Origin: Larix kaempferi
Lineage: Eukaryota; Streptophyta; Pinopsida; Pinales; Pinaceae
Reading direction: 5' to 3'
DNA length: 64,000 nt
Assembly (NCBI GenBank): GCA_027924585.1
Contig: BSBM01000319.1
Coordinates: forward strand, 5,671,001-5,735,000
This document shows positions 33,611-46,054 of the stretch, piece after piece. Position numbers and translations under genes: made by a program. Numbering within the stretch: the first letter of the stretch is position 1; every line of letters begins with the position of its first letter. The notes below the pieces were generated by a model. The model worked only from the letters and a program-made list of their open reading frames with translations. It was not told the DNA's origin and made no database searches.

Positions 33611-34300
33611 TGCTGATGTATATGTAACTTCGGAATGTATTTCACATATATGTATATTGTATTCCTATAGAGATGTTATTATTCCTCTATACGAAAGTGG
33701 TTGTATTCCTATAGAGATGTTATTATTCCTCTATACGGAAGTGTCGTCATTTATATTGTAAGTGTCATAACTTATACTTGATGGGTTATTAGACCACCTT
33801 GTTGGGGTCGGCTCTGTATAAGTCATGTGGGTCAAAGGGTTATTAGACCACCCTATTGGGGGTCGGCCATGTGGGTCAAAGGGTTATTAGACCACCCTAG
33901 TGGGGGTAGGCCTAGTCAGCATTATGTTAAGTGGTTAAGTTGAGGCCGACCTAGTTGAGTAAAGGTCAAGTCAGGTTAGTGTATAAATGGAGAGTGTCTC
34001 TCTCTCATTTTACACATTCTATTCTCTCACTCACACTTTGGAGAGTGGCGCACTTGTGGAGGAGGAGGCTCTGCTGCTAGGAGAAGACTATCTCTTGTAT
34101 TCTGGTTGTATCATTGCTCTATCTATCTCTGAGGAAGTTATTGGGGTTTTTCACCTTTATGGTTTTCCCCAAGTAAACTTTATGTCTCTTGTGTGCTTAC
34201 ATTATTGTGTCCATGATTGATATGCTGTAGATTTGCTGTACATGTTGTTCTCTCAATTAAGATCCTATATCATATTGAAGTAAATTCTAAAAATTTAACA
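33611..34300 (+). mobile_element. Copia array LTR1 (690 bp)
   Basis: Starts TGCTGATGTATATG and ends AATTTAACA, directly followed by the primer site. It contains two 44-bp units (TATTCCTATAGAGATG...GTGGTTG), three related GGTTATTAGACCACC units, and a TATAAATGGA box near 33982. It differs from LTR2 at roughly 20 positions by eye. Confidence 0.95.
33980..33990 (+). promoter_or_regulatory. Probable copia LTR TATA box
   Basis: GTATAAATGG in LTR1, repeated as GTATAAATAG in LTR2 (about 40581) and LTR3. It is followed by a CT-rich tract (GAGTGTCTCTCTCTC), as is common just upstream of plant transcription starts. Confidence 0.5.
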
Positions 34301-34320
34301 TGGTATCAGAGCTAGCCTGA
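34301..34320 (+). other. Primer-binding site, internal copy A
   Basis: TGGTATCAGAGC, an exact plant initiator tRNA-Met complement, abuts LTR1. The same site abuts LTR2 at 40901. Confidence 0.95.
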
Positions 34321-34701
34321 AAGAAGGCATGATATGGCATGTATGACACTTGTTGCACTTACGATGCTAGGGCTTGATATAGCAAAAACCAGTCATCGTA
34401 GCACTTTCGCTATAAATCCGTTTTGGCAAAGTTTTCGGATCTTAAACTTTTAAAGGTCGAAGATTAAATCCCCATGTACCTTGTGTCCATAGGAAAACCT
34501 CTAATTCATTGTACTTTGTGATTTATGATCTGTACAATATAGGGTTTCTGCCTCTTCCAGATCTGAGTCAAAATCAGGTGACCTTGGGAAAAAGGTCATA
34601 ACTTGGGCTAGGAAGATCCAAATGAAATTTCGTAAAAAGTGACAGGTAGTACATAGACTGTACTATCTTAAGAAAAGTTTTCAAAGGCCGAAGTTGAACC
34701 A

Positions 34702-35007
34702 GTGACATGTGGAATTCCGTACAAGTTCGCTCTCCTGTACTTTCCCATAAACAGGTCACGTTGTGACACTTGGCATAACTCTCTCTCAGAGAATCCAATT
34801 GAGGTCAGAACTGTCAGGATGGAAATAAAACAGGTTGGGATATCTCAAGAAAAAATTTTAGAGGCCGAAGTTGAACCAGTGACACGTGGCACACCGTACA
34901 AGTTCACTCTCCTGTATTATCCCATAAACAGGTCACGTTGCGACACTTGGAATAACTCTCTCTCAGAGAATCCAATTGAGGTCAGACCTGTCAGGATGGA
35001 AAGATAA
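34702..35007 (+). repeat. 177-bp in-frame tandem duplication, copy A
   Basis: Two units, offset by 177 bases, encode GxPYKFxLLYxPINRSRCDT and SLSENPIEVRxVRME in an open frame of 101 codons. The same frame is kept in copy B (41303-41608). No known domain is seen. The even spacing may be the only reason for the open frame. Confidence 0.6.
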
Positions 35008-35139
35008 TAGATCGGGCTATCTCAAAAAAAGTTTTCAGACCTTGTGGATCGAAAAGTTTGGAGTTACACCAGAAACAATCAGGTACATATTTCTGTCAAA
35101 ACAAAATTATTTTTGAGTACCTTCATTCATGGCTTCCGG

Positions 35140-35460
35140 AATTTAAGGCTTCAGAGAAAGTTGGAATTTTTGTAATCAGAGACCACGGCTGGATGCTACT
35201 CATCAAAGTCAAAATTTAGAGACCAAGATCATATTTTTTGGTTGGGCAGAAGGTCGGGCTTGATCAAACCCCAATTCGAGACTTTAATCAGAAAGATGGA
35301 AAATTAGGGCTTCTGTAAAAATTGGAATTTTGGAAATCTGTGACCACGGCTGGAAGCTCCTCAGAAAAATCGAAGCTTAGAGTTTTGAATCAAATCTTTT
35401 GGTTGGGTGAAGCTCCGGGAAACTCAAACCTGAATTCAGGGTCCTCCCTAGTGAATCCGG
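35140..35460 (+). repeat. Imperfect 161-bp duplication, copy A
   Basis: GACCACGGCTGGA recurs at 35181 and 35342 with similar flanks (AAAxTTGGAATTTT, TTTTGGTTGGG). Present likewise in copy B. Confidence 0.6.
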
Positions 35461-36239
35461 AAATCTAAAAGGCAATTTCGAGGGGTGAAACTTTGCGGTT
35501 TTCAAATTCTGAATATACCAACTTGATCAGCTCATCAAGGCGCATATTTCTATCCTTTCGAAAGTTTGAAATTCAAAGTTTGAATTTTTGACGTTTCTTT
35601 GACAAACCCTAATCCAGCTCCAGGTCCAGTTCTTGCAAATCAAGTGGATTGGGTTAATCCTATAAGAAGATGGATTGGTCATCTGCATAAGTGAAGAAGT
35701 TCCTGTCTCAGAGGAAGATAAGGCTAAGGCCTTTCATAAGAAGATTACAAGCAATCTTGACAGGTATGGCTTACAGGTATGTTTCATGGTTAAGTTTGTC
35801 ATATGTTTGTCTTCATATCATTACAGTACAATCTTGATTAATTACTGGACTTGTCGTATCACCTTAATAGAAGATATTCATTGATTAAGGTTTTGACACT
35901 TATGATTGTACTAATGCATTGTGATGTTGTATGAGGTTTATGTTGTTTGCTAACACAAAAGGTACACCAAGAAAGTCAAATCATGTTCTACTTCAAGAAC
36001 ATATGCTCATGGTGACATGAAGACAAAGATTCATCCATTGTCATGGATCACATAGAAGATCTACTTTCGAGGTATGTATAACTTGGTTCTACAATGGTTA
36101 ACTTATGAGACATGCAGGTTACTAGCACAAGTCACTGAAGAGAACCATAAGACATTATGCGGGTATGTTAGACATAACTAGCTAGCATGCTAATCCAGGT
36201 ATGTTTTTCCTATATCAAGCTAGAATCCTACCTTGTGTT

Positions 36240-36440
36240 AGGATCTTATATTGTTGTGTTGTTGATAATGATTATTCATGAAGTCATAGGTTTGAATAAT
36301 CATGGTTGTATGCATATTATGTTTCTTACCATAATTGATGATATGACTAACCAGAAGAATCATGAAGGTATAGGTTTGAATAATCACGGGTTTTATGCAT
36401 ATTATATCTCTTATCTTGATTGATTATTCAACTAACCAGA
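36240..36440 (+). repeat. Imperfect duplication, about 95 bp, copy A
   Basis: TAGGTTTGAATAATCA, TGCATATTAT and ACTAACCAGAAGA occur twice in the same order. Also present in copy B near 42850-43040. Confidence 0.6.
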
Positions 36441-37409
36441 AGAGTCTTATGATCAAATAAGAATATGTATGAGTAAAAGAAGACTTCCCTGAAACCTTGA
36501 ATACTAATGTTTATTATCTGTGAATGATCATGAATATACATGTTTAAGATTATTGTGTTTTGATAGTATTAAGATTATACTAATAAATGTGTGATTATGT
36601 ATGAGACCTCAAGGATAACACAATGATGATACTAATAAGCATGCATAGTGATTAAGGATGGATGTAAGTTCAAGGACAGGTAATCCAGGAAGCAAAGATC
36701 AAGAGGGAGCACACTCCAGTTGTTCCTGCAAGAAAGCAAAGGAGCACACTTCAGTAGTTTCTGCAAGGATGCAGATATTCAGAGGGAGTTGACCACTTCT
36801 CACAATCCACATAAGAATGGAGTTGCATAAAAGAAGCAAAGACTGAGAGGGAGTCAACCCAACAAACAAACAAAGATAAGTATTTGAATTGTCATTACTT
36901 GCATATTTTATTGTTTAAATAATACTGTTAAATAATGTATATACTTATGTTCCTAGAATTAGGTTGTGTATTATGCATAGTAGAATAGTTGCATTGATGA
37001 ACAGTATACTACTAATATGCATGGGTATGTGGCCTATGGCACTGTACAACATTCCATTGCTACTTATCTAGAATGACACCTCTTTGCTGACATGTTGGGA
37101 GTTGTGCACACTCTTAACAATGTTCTGGTAGAGATTGGAAGGCATCTAGAAAGTTACGGGATATGGATAAATGTTGTATTGAAGCATTGGCTAAGATAAT
37201 TGCATGATTGTATGACATATTTCTTTATGTGTAAGAATTTGTTCTGAAAACTATGAGATGTTTTCTAATCATGCAATTTAACTTTTTGTGTAGGAAAGAT
37301 CGTATGCCATCACCTACAAAAGAAGAACTACAACATTTGTTCAGCAACAAAATTATCTATTGAAGATATTGAAGTTCCCAGGATATGGGAAGAATGCCAT
37401 GATCCGTCA

Positions 37410-38040
37410 ATCATGAAGAATGATGTTTGGGATGTAGTCCCAAGACCTGAAGGGAAGTTTGTTGTGACTTCCATTTGGATCTATCAAGATCAAGCATGCT
37501 ACAGATGGCAGCATAGAGAAATATAGAAGTGATGAAATAGAAGATACACCAGATGGATTTCAAGACAGCTTTCTTGAATGGTGTAGTTGAAGAAGAAGTG
37601 TATGTGGAGCAACCACTTGGTTCTGAGACACATGACAGGAAATCATATATGTGCAGAAATTGGTATGGTAGGATAGGCAGCTTTCTATCCAGTTTGGTCT
37701 TTACCAAGAGTAAAGCGGGTTCCAACCTTTACTACAAGGTTGAGGTAGGCAATCCAGGGATACTCTTATTGTATGTGGATGACCTGTTTGTAACAAGAGA
37801 TGATAGATTGATTGCCGACACACAGTGGAAGCTTGCAGCCGAGTTCGAGATGAAGGACTTGGGGATGATGCACTATTTTCTTGGTATGGAGGTGTGGCAG
37901 AGTATAGATGGAATCTTCCTTGGACAAAGGGAAGTATGCAGTAGAGATTCTGAAGAGGCTCGGGATGATGGACTGCAAGGCTATGGCCACACCTATGGCA
38001 TCAAACCTGAAGCTTCTGTGTGATGCTTCATCTGATCCGG
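37410..38040 (+). pseudogene. Copia reverse transcriptase remnant, copy A
   Basis: The reading begins with a WIYKIKHATDGSIEKY-like segment (one frame), then jumps to MDFKTAFLNGVVEEEVYVEQ, so the usual stretch between them (about 40 residues with ARLVAKGF...) is missing. It continues with ILLLYVDDLFVTRDD, the YVDD active site of copia reverse transcriptase, and MKDLGMMHYFLGMEVWQ. The frame shifts near 37925, after GIFLGQ. This shift and the internal deletion also occur in copy B. Confidence 0.8.
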
Positions 38041-38063
38041 TCGATCTCACGATGTATCGTTAG

Positions 38064-38708
38064 ATGATTTGGTCCTTGATGTACTTGATGAACACGAGAC
38101 CAGATATTTACTTTGCGGTGAACACATTGAGCCAATTCCTGATGGATCCGAGAGATGTTCACCTGGTTGCTGTAAAGCATGTTCTGAGGTACCTGAAGGG
38201 TACAGTGGATTATGGGCTCAAGTATGAAGTGAATCAAAAGTTTAACCTGCAGTGTTATGTTGATTCAGATTGGGCTGGCAGTGCTGTAGATAGGAAGAGC
38301 ACATATGGATGCTGCTTCAGTATGGGATCAGGTGTGATCTCTTGGTTCAGCAGGAAGCAGTCCTGCGTAGCACCGAGTACAGCTGAGGCAGAGTATGTTG
38401 CAGCCTATTCAGCTAGTTGTGAGAAAGTATGGCTACAGAAGCTACTATCTGAGTTATTTGATCTCCCATTGGATGCTATTGGTATATTCTGCGATAACCA
38501 GAGTTGTGTGAAGCTGTCTAAGAACCCAGTGTTTCATGATAGGTCGAAACACATAGAGATCAAATATCACTATATCAGGGATATGGTGCAGAGAGGAGCC
38601 GTGAAGCTCCTGTATGTTGAGATGGACGAGCAGATTGCAGATGTGCTGACGAAGCCACTAGCCAGGGTGAAGTTCGAGTACTTCAGGGAGAGGCTTGGTG
38701 TTCTTTAG
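38064..38708 (+). pseudogene. Copia reverse transcriptase end and RNase H, copy A
   Basis: Open for 214 codons: IWSLMYLMNTRPDIYFAVNT, LRYLKGTVDYGL, then RNase H motifs YVDSDWAGSAVDRKSTYG, STAEAEYVA, FCDNQSCVKL, HIEIKYHYIRD and ADVLTKPL. RNase H removes the RNA strand during reverse transcription. It is cut off from the upstream part by a TAG at about 38061 where copy B has CAG. Confidence 0.85.
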
Positions 38709-38865
38709 ATCGACGACACTTCGAGGAAGAAGTGATGGACACATTTGCTGAAGCCATCCCATGCATGTTGGAAGGAGGATCCTTCACATGGCTGTGGATG
38801 TAAGCACTGGATGATGAGTATCAGGACGATGCTCCAGTTACTGCTCTGTATATGCATCATGCTGG

Positions 38866-39440
38866 ATGTTGGATATGATCAGTTGGATCATTTATATTTG
38901 TATGTATGTACGCATCGTGTTGATGCTGGATATGATCAGTTGGATCATTTATATTTGTATGTATGTACGCATCATGTTGATGCTGGATATGATCAGTTGG
39001 ATCATTTATATGTATGTATGCATCATGTTGGATGCTGGATATGATCGGTTGGATCATTTGTATATATTTGTATATGCATCATGTTGGATGCTTGGACCAT
39101 GTATCTGTATCAGGTGGATACATTGTATGATCAAGTAGATCATGTATGTTGATATGTATCATGTATTTGTATTTGTATTAGGTGGATACACTGTATGATC
39201 AGGTGGATCATGTATGATGATATGTATCAGGTAGATACTTGGTGTGCATTAGGTGGATGCATTGTATGATCAGGTTGATCATGATGATGAGCTTCAGGAT
39301 GTTGCTCCAGATGATATGTACCAGGATGGTACAAGTGATGATGATCAGTATGATCATGGGCATCAGGATGATGCCTCGTGCGATGATGATCCGTTGGATC
39401 ATGAGTATCAGGTTGATACTTGGAGGTCAGAGATGATATG
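38866..39440 (+). repeat. 57-bp tandem array and related units, copy A
   Basis: Three to four units of GGATATGATCAGTTGGATCA plus TTTATATTTGTATGTATGTA, at 57-bp spacing, are followed by shorter relatives (GTATGATCAGGTGGATCATG). Each carries TGATCAGTTGGATCA, an imperfect palindrome. It lies past the RNase H stop and is not coding. Confidence 0.9.
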
Positions 39441-39454
39441 TGGCAGGTTGTGCA

Positions 39455-40010
39455 AATAACATGTAATCAGTCCTGGGAGATCTTGTCGGTCGTGCTGCGG
39501 CACATAAATGTTCCTGGGGTACTCTTTCCGGTATTGCTATGTAGTATGTAATCAGTCCTCAGATATCTGATAGGTTGAGCTGTGTGCTCGTAATCAGTCC
39601 TGGGATGAGGTATTACTACGGAGACATGTAATCAGTCCTAGAGATCCGAGAGGTTGAGCTGTGTGCTCGTAATTAGTCCTGGGATGCTCTTTAGAGATCT
39701 TGTCGGTCGTGCTGCGGCACATAAATTTTCCTGGGATGCTCTTTAAAGGTTTTTTCTATCCACATGTAATCAGTCCTGGATATCCGAGAGGTTGAGCTGT
39801 ATGCTCGTAATAAGTACTGGGATGCTCTTTAGAGATCTTGCCGGTCGTGCTGCGACACATAAATGTTCCTGGGATGCTCTTTAAAGGTATTGTGGAGGAG
39901 ATGCATGTAATCAGTCCTGGGAGATCTTGTCGGTCGTGCTTAAGCATATAAATGTTCGTGGGATACTCTTTCCGGTATTGCATCCGCACATAAAATTAGT
40001 CCTGAGAGGT
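39455..40010 (+). repeat. AATCAGTCCTGGG / GTCGGTCGTGCTGCGGCAC array, copy A
   Basis: At least seven copies of a TGTAATCAGTCCTGG motif alternate with TCGGTCGTGCTGCGGCACAT and TTCCTGGGATGCTCTTT. The order of the motifs is kept, and spacing varies at about 70-90 bases. Confidence 0.85.
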
Positions 40011-40201
40011 CACCTCTATCAGATCGTTCGCACAGATGATGAAGACCTGTAGGTGGTGGGCCTACATCCAGTATGAGAAAGGACTGGCTCTGTAGAACTT
40101 CCTATGACGAGTAGATTCAGAGATTGATTGAGATAGCAGCAACAGTGATGATGAAGATGACTTGTGCTAGAAGACCTGTGTCGAGAAATACCTTCCTAGT
40201 T

Positions 40202-40210
40202 AAGAGGGAG
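40202..40210 (+). other. Polypurine tract, copy A
   Basis: AAGAGGGAG abuts LTR2. The same tract abuts LTR3 at 46803-46811. Confidence 0.9.
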
Positions 40211-40900
40211 TGTTGATGTATATGTAACTTCGGAATGTATTTCACATATATGTATATTGTATTCCTATAGAGATGTTATTATTCCTCTATACGAAAGTGG
40301 TTGTATTCCTATAGAGATGTTATTATTCCTCTATACGGAAGTGTCGTCATTTATATTGTAAGTGTCGTAACTTATACTTGATGGGTTATTAGACCACCTT
40401 ATTGGGGTCGGCCCTGTATAAGTCATGTGGGTCAAAGGGTTATTAGACCACCCTATTGGGGGTCGGCCATGTGGTTCAAAGGGTTATTAGACCACCCTAG
40501 TGTGGGTCGGCCCAGTCAGCATTATGTTAAGTGGTTAAGTTGAGGCCGACCTAGTTGAGTAAAAGTCAAGTCAAGTTAGTGTATAAATAGAGAGTGTCTC
40601 TCTCTCATTTTACACATTCTATTCTCTCACTCACACTTTGGAGAGTGGCACACTTGTGGAGGAGGAGGCTCTGCTGCTAGGAGAAGACTATCTCTTGTAT
40701 TTTGGTTGTATCATTGCTCTATCTATCTCTAAGGAAGTTATTGGGGTTTTTCACCTTTATGGTTTTCCCCAAGTAAACTCTGTGTCTCTTGTGTGCTTAC
40801 ATTATTGTTTCCATGATTGATATGCTGTAGATTTGTTGTACATGTTGTTCTCTCAGTTAAGATCCTAGATCATATTGAAGTAAATTCTGAAAATTTAACA
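40211..40900 (+). mobile_element. Copia array LTR2 (690 bp), shared by both copies
   Basis: Same length and ends as LTR1 (TGTTGATG...TTTAACA). It is preceded by a polypurine tract and followed by a primer site, so it is at once the 3' LTR of copy A and the 5' LTR of copy B. Confidence 0.95.
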
Positions 40901-41302
40901 TGGTATCAGAGCTAGCCTGAAAGAAGGCATGATATGGCATGTATAACACTTGTTGCACTTACGATGCTAGGGCTTGATATAGCAAAAACCAGTCATCGTA
41001 GCACTTTCGCTATAAATCCATTTTGGAAAACTTTTCGGATCTGAAACTTTTACAGGTCGAAGATCAAATCCCCATGTACCTTGTGTCCACAGGAAAACCT
41101 CTAATTCATTGTACTTTGTGATTTATGATCTGTACAATATAGGGTTTCTGCCTCTTCCAGATCTGAGTCAAAATCAGGTGACCTTGGGAAAAAGGTCATA
41201 ACTTGGGCTAGGAAGATCCAAATGAAATTTCGTAAAAAGTGATAGGTAGTACACAGACTGTACTATCTCAAGAAAAGTTTTTCAAAGGCCGAAGTTGAAC
41301 CA

Positions 41303-41608
41303 GTGACATGTGGAATTATGTACAAGTTCGCTCTCCTGTACTATCCCATCAACAGGTCACGTTGTGACACTTGGCATAACTCTCTCTCAGAGAATCCAAT
41401 TGAGGTCAGACCTGTCGAGATGGAAATAAAACAGGTCGAGATATCTCAAGAAAAAATTTTAGAGGCCGAAGTTGAACCAGTGACACGTGGCACACCGTAC
41501 AACTTCACTCTCCTGTATTATCCCATAAATAGGTCACGTTGTGACACTTGGAATAACTCTCTCTCAGAGAATCCAATTGAGGTCAGACCTGTCGGGATGG
41601 AAAGATAA
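41303..41608 (+). repeat. 177-bp in-frame tandem duplication, copy B
   Basis: Same frame and spacing as in copy A, with a handful of residue changes. Confidence 0.6.
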
Positions 41609-44011
41609 TAGGTCGGGCTATATCAAAAAAAGTTTTTAGACCTTATGGATCGAAAAGTTCAGAGTTACACCAGAAACAATCAGGTACATATTTCTGTCAA
41701 AACAAAATTATTTTTGAGTACCTTCATTCATGGCTTCCGGAATTTAAGGCTTCAGAGAAAGTTGGAATTTTTTTAATCAGAGACCACGGCTGGATGCTAC
41801 TCATCAAAATCAAAATTTAGAGACCAAGATCATATTTTTTGGTTGGGCAGAAGGTCGGGCTTGACCAGACCCCAATTCGAGACTTTGATCTGAAAGATGG
41901 AAAATTAGGGCTTCTGTAAAAATTGGAATTTTGGAAATCTGTGACCACGGCTGGAAGCTCCTCAGAAAAATCGAAGCTTAGAGTTTTGAATCAAATATTT
42001 TGGTTGGGTGAAGCTCCGGGAAACTCAAACCCGAATTCAGGGTCCTCCCTAGTGAATCCGGAAATCTAAAAGGCAATTTCGAGGGGTGAAACTTTGCGGT
42101 TTTCAAATTCTGAATATACCAACTTGATCAGCTCATCAAGGTGCATATTTCTATCCTTTCGGAAGTTTGAAATTCAAAGTTTGAATTTTTGGCGTTTCTT
42201 TGACAAACCCTAATCCAGCTCTAGGTCCAGTTCTTGCAAATCAAGTGGATTGGGTTAATCCTATAAGAAGATGGATTGGTCATCTGCATAAGTGAAGAAG
42301 TTCCTGTCTCAGAGGAAGATGAGGCTAAGGCCTTTCATAAGAAGATTACAAGCAATCTTGATAGGTATGGCTTACATGTATGTTTCATGGTTAAGTTTAT
42401 CATATGTTTGTCTTCATATCATTACAATACAATCTTGATTAATTACTGGACCTGTCGTATCACCTTAATAGAAGATATTCATTGATTAAGGTTTTGACAC
42501 TTATGATTGTACTAATGCATTGTGATGTTGTATGAGGTTTATGTTGTTTGCTAACACAAAAGGTACACCAAGAAAGTCAAATCATGTTCTACTTCAAGAA
42601 CATATGCTCATGGTGACATGAAGACAAAGATTCATCCATTGTCATGGATCACATAGAAGATCTACTTTCGAGGTATGTATAACTTGGTTCTACAATGGTT
42701 AACTTATGAGACATGCAGGTTACTAGCACAAGTCACTGAAGAGAACCATAAGACATTATGCGGGTATGTTAGACATAACTAGCTAGCATGCTAATCCAGG
42801 TATGTTTTTCCTATATCAAGCTAGAATCCTACCTTGTGTTAGGATCTTATACTGTTGTGTTGTTGATAATGATTATTCATGAAGTCATAGGTTTGAATAA
42901 TCATGGTTGTATGCATATTATGTTTCTTACCATAATTGATGATATGACTAACCAGAAGAATCATGAAGGTATAGGTTTGAATAATCACGGGTTTTATGCA
43001 TATTATATCTCTTATCTTGATTGATTATTCAACTAACCAGAAGAGTCCTATGATCAAATAAGAATATGTATGAGTAAAAGAAGACTTCCCTGAAACCTTG
43101 AATACTAATGTTTATTATCTGTGAATGATCATGAATATACATGTTTAAGATTATTGTGTTTTGATAGTATTAAGATTATACTAATAAATGTGTGATTATG
43201 TATGAGACCTCAAGGATAACACAATGATGATACTAATAAGCATGCATAGTGATTAAGGATGGATGTAAGTTCAAGGACAGGTAATCCAGGAAGCAAAGAT
43301 CAAGAGGGAGCACACTCCAGTTGTTCCTGCAAGAAAGCAAAGGAGCACACTTCAGTAGTTTCTGCAAGGATGCAGATATTCAGAGGGAGTTGACCACTTC
43401 TCACAATCCACATAAGAATGGAGTTGCAGAAAAGAAGCAAAGACTGAGAGGGAGTCAACCCAACAAACAAACAAAGATAAGTATTTGAATTGTCATTACT
43501 TGCATATTTTATTGTTTAAATAATACTTTTCAATAATGTATATACTTATGTTCCTAGAATTAGGTTGTGTATTATGCATAGTAGAATAGTTGCATTGATG
43601 AACAGTATACTACTAATATGCATGGGTAAGTGGCCTATGGCACTGTACAACATTCCATTGCTACTTATCTAGAATGACACCTCTTTGCTGACATGTTGGG
43701 AGTTGTGCACACTCTTAACAATGTTCTGGTAGAGATTGGAAAGCATCTAGAAAGTTACGGGATATGGATAAATGTTGTATTGAAGCATTGGCTAAGATAA
43801 TTGCATGATTGTATGACATATTTCTTTATGTGTAAGAATTTGTTCTGAAAACTATGAGATGTTTTCTAATCATGCAATTTAACTTTTTGTGTAGGAAATA
43901 TCGTATGCCATCACCTACAAAAGAAGAACTACAACATTTGTTCAGCAACAAAATTATCTATTGAAGATATTGAAGTTCCCAGGATATGGGAAGAATGCCA
44001 TGATCCGTCAA

Positions 44012-44508
44012 TCATGAAGAATGATGTTTGGGATGTAGTCCCAAGACCTGAAGGGAAGTTTGTTGTGACTTCCATATGGATCTATCAAGATCAAGCATGC
44101 TACAGATGGCAGCATAGAGAAATATAGAAGTGATGAAATAGAAGATACACCAGATGAATTTCAAGACAGCTTTCTTGAATGGTGTAGTTGAAGAAGAAGT
44201 GTATGTGGAGCAACCACTTGGTTCTGAGACACATGACAGGAAATCATATATGCGTAGAACTTGGTATGGTAGGATAGGGATCTTTCTATCCAGTTTGGTC
44301 TTTACCAAGAGTAAAGCGGGTTCCAACCTTTACTACAAGGTTGAGGTAGGCAATCCAGGGATACTCTTATTGTATGTGGATGACCTGTTTGTAACAAGAG
44401 ATGATAGATTGATTGCCGACACATAGTGGAAGCTTGCAGCCGAGTTCGAGATGAAGGACTTGGGGATGATGCACTATTTTCCTTGTATGTAGGTGTGGCA
44501 GAGTATAG
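44012..44508 (+). pseudogene. Copia reverse transcriptase remnant, copy B
   Basis: NFKTAFLNGVVEEEVYVEQP through ILLLYVDDLFVTRDDRLIAD, then a TAG at the residue that is Gln in copy A. A second TAG follows where copy A reads GMEVWQ. The internal deletion before the TAFLNG motif is shared with A. Confidence 0.8.
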
Positions 44509-45309
44509 ATGGAATCTTCCTTGGACAAAGGGAAGTATGCAGTAGAGATTCTGAAGAGGTTCGGGATGATGGACTGCAAGGCTATGGCCACACCTATGGC
44601 ATCAAACCTGAAGCTTCTGTGTGATGCTTCATCTGATCCGGTCGATGTCACGATGTATCGTCAGATGATTTGGTCCTTGATGTACTTGACGAACACGAGA
44701 CCAGATATTTACTTTGCGGTGAACACATTGAGCCAGTTCCTGATGGATCCGAGAGATGTTCACGTGGTTGCTGTAAAGCATGTTCTGAGGTACCTGAAGG
44801 GTACAGTGGATTATGGGCTCAAGTATGAAGTGAATCAAAAGTTTAACCTGCAGTGTTATGTTGATTCAGATTGGGCTGGCAGTGCTGTAGATAGGAAGAG
44901 CACATATGGATGCTACTTCAGTATGGGATCAGGTGTGATCTCTTGGTTCAGCAAGAAGCAGTCTTGCGTAGCACTGAGTACAGCTGAGGCAGAGTATGTT
45001 GCAGCCTATTCATCTAGTTGTGAGAAAGTATGGCTACAGAAGCTACTATATGAGTTATTTGATCTCCCATTGGATGTTACTCGTATATTCTGCGATAACC
45101 AGAGTTGTGTAAAGCTGTCTAAGAACCCAGTGTTTCATGACAGGTCGAAACACATAGAGATCAAATATCACTATATCAGGGATATGGTGCAGAGAGGAGC
45201 CGTGAAGCTCCTGTATGTTGCGACGGATGAGCAGATTGCATATTTGCTGACGAAGCCACTAGCCAGGGTGAAGTTCGAGTACTTCAGGGAGAGGCTTGGT
45301 GTTCTTTAG
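44509..45309 (+). pseudogene. Copia reverse transcriptase end and RNase H, copy B
   Basis: Open for 266 codons, longer than in A because CAG is kept at MYRQMIWSLMYL. It contains KGKYAVEILKRFGMMDCKA, the usual segment after the YFLG motif, in a frame that differs from the upstream part. RNase H motifs are as in A, but ADVLTKPL reads AYLLTKPL. Confidence 0.85.
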
Positions 45310-45466
45310 ATTGACGACACTTCGAGGAAGAAGTGATGGACACATTTGCTGAAGCCATCCCATGCATGTTGGAAGGAGGATCCTTCACATGGCTGTGGAT
45401 GTAAGCACTGGATGATGAGTATCAGGACGATGCTCCAGTTACTGCTCTGTATATGCATCATGTTGG

Positions 45467-46045
45467 ATGTTGGATATGATCAGTTGGATCATTTATATTT
45501 GTATGTATGTACGCATCGTGTTGATGCTGGATATGATCAGTTGGATCATTTATATTTGTATGTATGTACGCATCATGTTGATGCTGGATATGATCAGTTG
45601 GATCATTTATATGTATGTATGCATCATGTTGGATGCTGGATATGATCGGTTGGATCATTTGTATATATTTATATATGCATCATGTTGGATGCTTGGACCA
45701 TGTATCTGTATCAGGTGGATACATTTTATGATCAAGTAGATCATGTATGTTGATATGTATCATGTATTTGTATTTGTATTAGGTGGATACACTGTATGAT
45801 CAGGTGGATCATGTATGATGATATGTATCAGGTAGATACTTGGTGTGCATTAGGTGGATGCATTGTATGATCAGGTTGATCATGATGATGAGCTTCAGGA
45901 TGTTGCTCCAGATGATATGTACCAGGATGGTACAAGTGATGATGATCAGTATGATCATGGGCATCAGGATGATGCCTCGTGCGATTATGATCCGTTGGAT
46001 CATGAGTATCAGGTTGATACTTGGAGGTCCGAGATGATATGTGGC
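45467..46045 (+). repeat. 57-bp tandem array and relatives, copy B
   Basis: Same unit, unit count and order as 38866-39440. The array has not been reshuffled between copies. Confidence 0.9.
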
Positions 46046-46054
46046 AGGTTGTGC

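Larger units (their letters stand above)
34301..40210 (+). mobile_element. Copia internal region A (5910 bp), non-autonomous
   Basis: Lies between LTR1 and LTR2. From 34301 to about 37400 there is no recognisable gag, protease or integrase, only short frames and several internal tandem duplications. Coding remnants begin near 37410 with the reverse transcriptase and end with RNase H at 38708. About 1.5 kb of tandem-repeat DNA follows, to the polypurine tract AAGAGGGAG at 40202-40210. Region B has the same layout and the same major lesions. Confidence 0.9.

Noticed and set aside
38857-39459. Several frames of 65-99 codons after the copia RNase H
   Set aside because: They run through the 57-bp and related arrays in three frames on both strands. 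57 is a multiple of three, so openness is an artefact.
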